From assembly GCA_944548615.1 (NCBI GenBank), contig OX155957.1, positions 1,461,550 to 1,525,549 of the forward strand: DNA of 64,000 nucleotides, in the 5' to 3' direction. Under the pieces are notes generated by a model. The model was given only the letters and a program-made list of their open reading frames with translations, did no database searches and was not told the origin of the DNA. Of this stretch, positions 56,486-64,000 are shown in pieces. Every line of letters starts with the position of its first letter. The first letter of the stretch is position 1. The DNA is from Micropterix aruncella (lineage: Eukaryota; Arthropoda; Insecta; Lepidoptera; Micropterigidae). A program made the position numbers and the translations under genes.

Positions 56486-57005
56486 CCCATATATGCCCAG
56501 AACTATTTTGGGATTTCAATTTTGGTTATTTTAAGACATGGTTACTTTGATAGGTCCATAACAGTATTGACTAAGTTTAGTATATATTTTGTGTTGACTA
56601 GGTATTTTAAAGGTGTTCGAAAACGAAACAATGGGCAAATATTCTACATTCGTTATAAGTAATTCAAATAGAGAAACATTTAGAATCTAAATTTACTTTT
56701 AGAAACTAATTTTGACAAAAAGTGACTGTTAGGCTTTTGCAATAGGCACATCCAGTCTACTTGGTGCCCTGTTCATCACGTGCTCGGCGTTATGCTTTCG
56801 TACTGGGACATTTGTAGATACCCGTTTGCAAGGTCCAGGGCGCTGTTTATCATTGCCATGCTTTCGAAGTAAGGTTGCTACGTCGAAACTCCAGCGTATC
56901 TATATCGTTGGAAAAATTACGAGTCGGCAGGGTAGCATTGTTGATTTCTGATGCTTTTACAAAAGTACTTCTTGTTTCGTTTTCGAATCACTGGGCATAT
57001 ATGGG
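56486..57005. mobile_element. piggyBac-type MITE with TTAA sites
   Basis: TTAA at 56482-56485 and 57006-57009. Inside both ends is the perfect 15-bp terminal inverted repeat CCCATATATGCCCAG. The 520-bp interior has no transposase. A subterminal inverted pair (CGAAAACGAAACAA near 56619, complement near 56971) is present. A different family from the 9567 element. Confidence 0.88.
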
Positions 57006-57495
57006 TTAAAGTGTGTAAATCAGTACGAGCAAATGAACAACTTTTTATAATATTTTTATGGAAAAAAAAAATATGTTTTGAAAAATTTTTTTTTTTGGGT
57101 AAATTTGAAAACTTGACTGATAAGTAAAAGTTTGACAAGCATTGAGCGAGCTGCGCTATCTAGCGATAGAAAAGAAAAAGGAGTACTTTGAAACGCCGCT
57201 TCCTTCAGATCTCCCATCATGAATTTCTATATATTACCTCGTAAATCCAATCGATCGCTATATATCAATTGTCGAGATGTACTGATTCATAAATTCTCGC
57301 TGACGCGAAAATGGCCGTTGTGAGTTGAGCCTTTCACCCGTCCCCAACCTCAGCGACAGCTCATTATTTTAGTGATACTAAACTATGCGCCGATTAGAAT
57401 GATACTGAATCTATTACCGTCTGAATTTTAGTTTCTAAGTTATTCGATGGTTTTTTATCTTCAAAAAATCGTTACGTCGAGATTTTTATAAGTTA
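57006..57495. other. No recognised feature
   Basis: A and T runs at 57061-57095, then mixed sequence. No gene. Confidence 0.35.
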
Positions 57496-58330
57496 CTAGC
57501 AGACCCGTGCCCACTTCGTTGGGCGGTAAAACTTTTTACCTGTGATGAAATTATGAGTGTGGTTCGGTTAGTACTGAGTGCTATGATTTATTTCCTGACT
57601 GCCAAAAGAAGGGTTATATTTTTACTGCATATGTATGTATGTATTTGCATGCCAATTTGACTATATTACCGATATTTGTGAGGGTCTTCTTGTGAGTGTC
57701 TTATTTGTGAGTGTCTTATCTCTTTAACGAAAAACCGTTATTTGTTATTTGACTATAATACCGTTATTTGTAAGTGTCTTCTTGTGAGTGTCTTATTTGT
57801 GAGCGTATTATCTCTTTAACTATTTATGCAGTAAAAGGGAAATTATATGCAGTAAAAGGGAAAAGTCTTTTGTTTTAAACACTTGTTTTAAACATTTACG
57901 TATTTTGATAAGAATTCATAATTGTTGATAATATGACCAATAAACATGACCTAAGGATTTAAAATATTTTTTTTATATAAAATACTACTTTTTGTGACTT
58001 AAATATAAAAGATATAAATATGCTGTCGCTGACTTTTTTGTCGGCATTATCAAACTCTACAACTTTTCTCTAGAACTTAGTCATATATCTCTCATCGTTA
58101 AGGCAGCGTTAGTTAGAAACGTTTTAGTTCGACCGCTTATTCTCCGACTTACTTTGCAAATCCGACTATTACGAAAAAGTCTTTCCATTTTACGCATTAA
58201 TGTATAACCTATGACATTCACAAATAGCGTGGCTTTCGATTGGTAAAGAATTTTCACAATCGGCTCAGTAGATCCAGAGAATACTTCCTACAACGTCACA
58301 AACTTTACGTCTTTATAATATTAGTATGGA
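57496..58330 (-). mobile_element. Non-autonomous Helitron, complete (H2)
   Basis: On - starts TCCATACTAATATTATAAAG (58330) after A. Ends with hairpin GCCCAACGAAGTGGGC, ACGGGTCTG and CTAG (57499-57496) before T. Same family as H1 with 5' GTAAAGTTTGTGACGTTGTA shared; an internal duplication of GAGTGTCTTATTTGTGAG-type sequence accounts for some of the 130-bp length difference. Confidence 0.88.
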
Positions 58331-59339
58331 TTATTTACCTTACAATGTATGTTATTTTGTTTAGGGTGAATCTTGCAAGCTGAATTAGAACCAGCTCCTC
58401 TATTCCTACGAAGTTGAAATTTTACTTGTTGGTTCAGTTCCAATGACAACGCATTTTTATGAGTTTAAGTGCTGTTGTGCTGCACCAATGAGGGTTGATG
58501 CGGCTATTGATGGGACGAACAAATAGTCCACAATAGTTTTCAGGACAGAGTGTCCTGCAGGGAGCGAGGGAAGTACGGGCACCCGATGCGATGACGTAAC
58601 TGTTTGTTATATGCATTGCATTATTGCATTCTCTATCATCATTTTATGTGCCGCTACAATCCCCTCTTCCCAGAAATTGCATTATTTCCGATACAAAATC
58701 TTAAAATTAATTTTTACATGATATGTTATGGTAAATATCGCTAATGTCTAAAATTATAAAATTTTAAAAATAAAAATGTTTCAAAATGTAAACAAAGTTT
58801 AATATAAAAAAAGTAAACATTAAAAATACGTTTGTTTAAAAAATGTTTAAATGTGAAAAACGATGTTAAAAAAATAAGTGTACAAAAAACATTGTAAAAT
58901 GTACATGGTAATAATTTTAAATTACAAAATGTGATTATGTGGGGATCACCAGTTTAAAGGCTGTTGTGCAGCACCAATGAGGGTTGATGCGGCTATTGAT
59001 GGGACAACGAATAGTCTCCTAATACATCATCACTTGTTGTCTGTATGTATGCTGACTCCATAAGTGTTCGTAGTTGCAAGTGAAAAGTTCACACATTGAT
59101 CAAAACTGGTAATTTATTCTGGATTTCCTTTGTACACAGTATAATTTATTTTATTTTCTTAAGGATAACTTACAGCCAATAATTTTGTAGTGAACAAAAA
59201 TAGGAAGCTTAGAGCCATTTGCAAGTTACCACTGATAATGACAATAATAACAACATGAATTTAGAACTGATATTAAGCATAAAGAAGATATTAAACAAGA
59301 AGATACTAAATTGTACAGTAGAAAACATGTTGACATAAA
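58331..59339. other. B-type head, direct repeat pair and LTR-like fragment
   Basis: 58410-58460 matches the head of minisatellite B. A 55-60 bp direct repeat containing GGGTTGATGCGGCTATTGAT is at 58462-58528 and 58951-59017. Between them 58549-58672 matches the fragment at 60090-60211. The rest is AT-rich with no gene. Confidence 0.6.
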
Positions 59340-59369
59340 CAAGACTGTAATAAAAGAAGAAAATGCTTA

Positions 59370-59965
59370 GCCTGGTCATCACAAAATCTCTCTACATTCT
59401 GCTTCCTTATAGTATCTATATTCGTGAAAAAGGGGTCAATATCAATGTCAACATTCAGGGTGTTGAAAGTTTCGCATACCCTTATAAAATAAGAATTACG
59501 CCTTTATTTGGTTTTAAAGCCAGGTACAAGAAGAAGTACCCGGCTAGGAGTGCGGAGAGATATTTAAGATAGTAAGTAGTTCAGGACAATCAATCGAGCC
59601 ATTTAAAATTCGTAGTAAAAGTGAGATGTCAGCTATGTTTCTTCACAAAGCCAATGGCAGCAAATGATGGCGGATACAACGAGAATAGTAGTCTGGATCA
59701 CATAAACGACATTTATATTCTATGTAGTGCAGAAATTTTCTTTGGATGGCCTCTATTTTCGATGCATACACATCGTAACAAGGGTTCCATAACTGGGATG
59801 CATATTCAAGATGACTGCGGACGTAAGCAAAATAGAGAATTTTTATGGTTTTTATGTTATTGAAGTGTTCGCTGGGTCGTATAATAAATCCTAGGGCTTT
59901 AAACGCTTTCGCAACAATACTATCGATGTGGGCATCAAATAGCAGTTTAGAGTCGATAATGTGTA
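59370..59965 (-). pseudogene. Jockey-like LINE reverse transcriptase C-terminal remnant
   Basis: Reading - from about 59965: DSKLLFDAHIDSIVAKAFKA, LGFIIRPSEHFNNIKTIK, LYFAYVRSHLEYASQLWNP and IEAIQRKFLHYI. The order ..SKL.F..HI, ALGFI.R, LY...VRS.LEY.S..W.P, I..IQ..FL is the conserved thumb and post-RT region of jockey-clade LINEs. A TGA follows PLAL, and then NIADISLLLRILNGSIDCPE continues in frame. The RT catalytic block is missing. About 120 codons precede the first stop. Confidence 0.8.
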
Positions 59966-60011
59966 ATAGTATAATAGTACATATTATAATACAGTATAAT
60001 AGTACACAGTA

Positions 60012-60211
60012 TAATGCGTGGTCACGCGGTACGATTGGTGCAATCGTTGCACATGCGCGCGCGCGATCTCAGCGGAAGGAATATGACGACCGTTTACAGA
60101 GTGTCCAGCTGCGGGGAGCGAGGGAAGTGCGGGTCACCCGATGCGATGACGTAACTGTTTGTTGTATGCATTACATTATTGCATTCTCAATCGTCATCTT
60201 GTGCCGCTACA
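60012..60211. other. LTR-like GC-rich fragment
   Basis: Contains ACGCGGTACGATTGGTGCAA, a GCGCGCGCG run, GGGAGCGAGGGAAGTGCGGG, GATGACGTAACTGTTTGTTG and ends GTGCCGCTACA. The second half recurs at 58549-58672. The TG/CA-like edges and the composition suggest an LTR piece, but no target duplication was found. Confidence 0.35.
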
Positions 60212-60224
60212 TGAGCTTGGCCTG

Positions 60225-60560
60225 ATTATACGCCCAGGGTCGGCTTCCGACGAGGCTACTCTTCCATTGTTAACAGTACAGACACACAATTTTGCATACG
60301 CAATTACTTATGATAGCAAGTTCTAAATTTCACCATGACATGGCTGCTGTACTCAGAGTTGGCGATCACGAGTTTTGCAATCACGACGAGAACACTCCTC
60401 AACGATCAACAGCACATTTAATAAACGAAATTTTGTATACGCCTTCAATAATTATAGCACGTTCCAAGCTCACCGCGACAGAGCTGCTGCACCCAGGGTT
60501 GACTTCAAACGCAGGTACTCCTCAACGGTCAACAACCACAAGCGCGAAATTCTGTTAAGC
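60225..60560 (+). repeat. Minisatellite family B, copy 2
   Basis: Nearly three units (TTATGATAGCAAGTTC, CACCATGACATGGCTGCTG, CTCCTCAACG), with one extra short duplication near 60360-60400. Confidence 0.75.
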
Positions 60561-60648
60561 GATTAGTATTATTTGTATACCCTTAGGTTATAGGATACTA
60601 AAATCAATATTATTTATGGAGGTTTGAACATTTATAAATGCAATATAA

Positions 60649-60721
60649 AAAGACTATCGCCTTTGTTTGACATTATAAATAGGATAGAAACGAACTTACC
60701 GAATGAAATTTGTAGTACCCG
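60649..60721 (-). mobile_element. Penelope 3' remnant, very short
   Basis: Reverse of PLE sequence from GGGTACTACAAATTTC to the CGATAGTCT block. It ends exactly at CCCG, the point next to GTCGGG|TCCTAC in the stem/GAAAC motif. Confidence 0.75.
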
Positions 60722-60739
60722 TAATAAATAAATAAATAA

Positions 60740-60960
60740 ATTGTATACGATATGATTCAATTATGATAGACCGCTTTAAGTTTCACCGAGACAGGGCTGC
60801 TGCTCCCAGGGTTTACTTCAAAAGAGGGGACTCCTCAACGGTTAACAGCACAAGCAGGAAATTTTATATAGTATTTAATTATGATAGGGGCTATCATAAT
60901 TAAATGCTCTAGATACACTATGGCATGGCTGCTGCACCGAGGGTTGGCTCGGAATAGAGC
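60740..60960. repeat. Minisatellite family B, copy 3, with orientation switch
   Basis: A forward unit to 60872, then a perfect 15-bp inverted repeat (60873-60887, 60891-60905; loop GGG) containing the ATTATGATAG word, then another unit piece (CATGGCTGCTGCACC). Confidence 0.8.
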
Positions 60961-61492
60961 ATTTTAACCCCTCCTACTCGAGTTAACCATTCTTGGTTTG
61001 ACGCTTACAAATGTTAAGACTTGAGCTAATCAATTTTGGTTAGCCAATATTTATTATTATTATAATAATAAATGTTTGTAATATTTATTCATTATTATCT
61101 TAATTGTTTTACGAGATAAGGTTATAATGTTTTATATGTCAAATTTCAATGCGATCATTTTACAGTTATTCTTTTTATGATCCGTATAGTGGTTTACAAG
61201 TTATAGTCGTTTTACTCAAGGTCATTGACTTGCGCCGAATTTACGCGCGAAAATGTCGCCGGCGTAAGTGACAGCTGAATTTTTACTTCGCGATTGCAAG
61301 TGATAATAAACGCTTGTTTTAAAAATGTGTTTTTACTAATACCTTATTTAGGTGTCACCTATCATATCTGTGGCAATAACCATCGTAATTTTTTAGACAT
61401 ATACACACCAAAATGCACAACCTCAGAATCAGCACAACCACAGTTTACTATTTTTTCTTGCCCTTTTCAAAAAATCATACGTTATTCGGTCT
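60961..61492. other. No recognised feature
   Basis: AT-rich with a GCGCGAAAATGTCGCCGGCG patch near 61243. A 113-codon frame starting at 61294 runs into the 27-bp repeat and has no domain. Confidence 0.4.
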
Positions 61493-61595
61493 CATTGTTT
61501 TACAGCTGTTTACGTCATGCATTGTTTCACAGCTCTTTTCGTCATTCATTGTTTTACAGCTGTTTACGTCATTCATCGTTTTACAGCTGTAACAT
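61493..61595. repeat. 27-bp minisatellite, four units
   Basis: CATTGTTTTACAGCTGTTTA-type units begin at 61493, 61520, 61547 and 61574, period exactly 27, so reading frame is kept. The last unit is partial. Confidence 0.93.
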
Positions 61596-62419
61596 TCTGT
61601 CTATTTACTTTTATGTCTGTTTCCTAGGTAAATAATTTCAATACCATATCCCAATAATGACAGGCATCAAAATGTATTCGGGTTGGCAAATTCTCCTTCG
61701 CAAGGAAACCGGCTAAAATATTCAACAGCTATTTTAATAATGCATAGATGGTTTCTACGCATTTATTCATTCGAAATAAACAGTACCAAATCAATCGACA
61801 TTAAAGAAAAGGTGGGAAACTCTAAAGAAACAGCTAGTTTATTTTATGAAAAAATAATATAGAAAAAAATAAATAATATTAAAATAGGTATTATATTTTA
61901 TGTAGCTAATATTAATAGAAAGTGGTTTTATTCGAAGATAAATGTTTTAAAATTAACATTACAATGTAATATTATTTATAAAGTCGTCGAATATGAAGTT
62001 ATGTTACGTCGAATATAAAAATATGAAGTTATGTTACGTCGCATAACATGCAGTCGTGCGCGGTAATCTCCAGATCGTATCTTTCGACGAATTGTTGAAC
62101 TTCAAATTTGAGAACATCCTGAACTTAGCCGGATTTCATAAGAATCTATACTATAATAATTTGACATAAAAGTAGGCGTTTCATCAAGTGTAGATACATT
62201 CTTATTTTTAACCGAATTCAAAAAAGGAGCATTTTTCAATTCGGTTGCATTTTTTAAAATGTTTGTTACCTCAAAACTCCGTCATTTAAGAACCGATTTG
62301 GAAAAATCTTTTTTTATTTCAAAGAATTGGATAAATCCTGTTCATGAGGGATGGATTATTAATAGGATCCTGTTTTTGATGGGATTCATGAGGAATTGAG
62401 GTAACTCCTCAAATGTTAT
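61596..62419. other. No recognised feature
   Basis: AT-rich; a direct duplication of ATATGAAGTTATGTTACGTC at about 61989-62041. Confidence 0.4.
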
Positions 62420-62960
62420 TATATGAAATTGAAAATTTACATGTTGGTTCAGTTATGATGACAATGCAATTTTTATGCAGGCATAACTTGATTCTACAGA
62501 CAGGCTTGGATCCCGTAGGGGACCCCTGAAAGGTCAACAGCATACACATTAAATTTTTATGGTAGCCCATTATAAGTTTCACCATGGCATGGCTACTGCA
62601 CCCAGGGTTGGTTTACAACGAGGGAACTCCTCAACGGTCAATAGCACATACACGAGATTTTGTATACGCATTCAATTATGATAGACCGTTTTAAATTTCA
62701 CCATAATATGGCTGCTGCACCCATGGTTGGCTCCCGTCGAGGGGACTCCTCAACGTTAAGCACAGACACTAAATTTTGTATATATATTCAATTAAGACAG
62801 CCCGTTCTAAGTTTCACTAAGACAGGACGGAGGCACTCAGGTTTGGCTTCCAACGACAGAACTCCTCAACGGTTAACTGCACAGACACGAGACTTTGTTT
62901 ACGCATTCAATTATGATAGCCAGTTCTAAGTTTCACCATGACATGGCTGCTGCACTTATA
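62420..62960 (+). repeat. Minisatellite family B, copy 4
   Basis: Head GAAATTTTACATGTTGGTTC at about 62426-62450 and four units. The TCAATTA word recurs at about 62670, 62789 and 62908, a period of 119 bp. Frames here (62660, 62895) are by-products. Confidence 0.8.
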
Positions 62961-62984
62961 ATAAAATTTGGAGTTTTTTTTTGT

Positions 62985-63150
62985 AAAAATTTTGTCTATT
63001 GTTACACTACTGTCCAACAAAAAAGGAGTGTAATGTGTTCATGGTTCATCTATGTCTGTTTTACATCTTGTTCCACTATAACTTTTAAATGTTCAAACCG
63101 ATTTAGAAATACGTGCTTTTATGTGGTACCTAACTGTCAAAATTTGAAGT
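62985..63150 (+). repeat. Dispersed repeat F, copy 2
   Basis: GTGTTCATGGTTCATCTATG, CCACTATAACTTTTAA and TTCAAACCGATTTAGAA as at 30417-30660. Confidence 0.55.
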
Positions 63151-63153
63151 AAA

Positions 63154-63667
63154 TAATAGGATAGAAAACGAATTTACCGCGTAAAATTTGTAGGACCCGA
63201 CGTTTCGGTGACGTTGCAGCCGCCGTTGTCTAGGGTAGACTGAAGAGGAACGGTGGTGGGGGGCCGGGCTCGGAGGGCGGGAATTTTGAAAATCCGTCTT
63301 GCACACTCACTCTATCCTGTTTTACGTCTTTGCGTTCGGCGTTCGGCGGCGGGAACATTTTAAGAAGAGTGAGAGAGTGAGAGGTGAGAGGTCAGAGGTG
63401 AGAGGTGAGAGGTGAGAGGTGAGAGGTGAGAGATAAACTAAGGTCTGAGGACCATCCTATTAGCTACGCCGACATGCTTCAACATTGCCTGACATCCTGC
63501 TACTTTCTATGGAGTGGCGATTATTACAAACAAATCGACGGAGTAGCAATGGGATGCCCCGTATCGCCGATAGTTAGTGACCTATTTATGGAATATTTTG
63601 AGGAATTAGCCATAAAAACCTCCAAAATTAAACCCATTCTCTGGCTTCGCTACGTGGATGATACCTT
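63154..63667 (-). mobile_element. Penelope insertion with inverted 5' segment
   Basis: 63157-63370 is PLE 3' sequence on - (includes the stem/GAAAC motif; about 60 bp deleted near 63247). 63426-63667 is PLE RT-domain sequence on + (motif B MGCPVSPIVSDL and motif C RYVDDTF). Between them is a GAGAGGT-repeat tract (63365-63430). Read on -, the order is inverted 5' piece then normal 3' piece. Confidence 0.85.
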
Positions 63668-63694
63668 CATTCGTGGATGGTATCATTCACTATA

Positions 63695-63997
<303 letters not shown>

Positions 63998-64000
63998 GTA

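Noticed and set aside
60012..60211. Complete solo LTR
   Set aside because: No target duplication and the left edge cannot be fixed; reported only as LTR-like.

Overview
The window reads as repeat-dense, AT-rich insect DNA. A lepidopteran is the best guess from the Helitron, Penelope, piggyBac, Harbinger, mariner and LINE mix, but this is inference and no species marker is present. I found no rRNA, tRNA or CRISPR and no convincing complete host gene. Almost every protein-like stretch is a transposon gene, usually broken. Absence of host exons over 64 kb fits heterochromatin or a sex-limited chromosome, but one window cannot show that.

Layout. 1-3.88 kb is a two-gene PIF/Harbinger element: a transposase on + that is frameshifted and split by a 623-bp solo LTR, facing an apparently intact spliced MADF-domain gene on -. 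4.6-5.9 kb holds two partial copies of repeat family A around an orphan open frame on -. 9.1-10.5 kb has another A copy, next to a 919-bp internally deleted piggyBac with both TTAA sites. 10.7-12 kb is a 93-bp tandem array that on - encodes a lysine-rich 31-residue protein repeat. 12.3-33 kb carries dispersed family D elements, LINE 3' ends, a (TA)n tract, two opposed copies of a hairpin-bearing repeat E, a 120-bp tandem repeat, a dead mariner, and a G-repeat region in which family D inserted with a perfect 15-bp target duplication. 34-45.7 kb is mainly LINE debris of several types, Penelope 3' remnants, a complete non-autonomous Helitron, minisatellites and a perfect 46-bp palindrome.

The most notable locus is 48.8-54.2 kb. 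Two Penelope-like (PLE) copies lie head to tail with a 2886-bp period and about four visible differences in about 2.16 kb. The upstream copy is 5'-truncated. Both carry a TAA inside the GIY-YIG nuclease domain. In both, the frame beyond that stop runs through the PLE tail into the C-terminal part of a Helitron Rep/helicase and ends on the TAG supplied by the Helitron CTAG terminus. A Helitron-like 5' end lies just upstream of the first copy. A conserved stem-plus-GAAAC motif in the PLE 3' region recurs at other remnants.

54.2-64 kb contains a piggyBac MITE with TTAA sites, a second Helitron, a jockey-like LINE remnant, 119-bp minisatellite B blocks, a 27-bp minisatellite, a PLE insertion with an inverted 5' piece, and a (TA)n tract that runs nearly to the window edge.

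These parts do not form a pathway. They are layers of insertion into earlier insertions, and exact target duplications date several events relative to each other.
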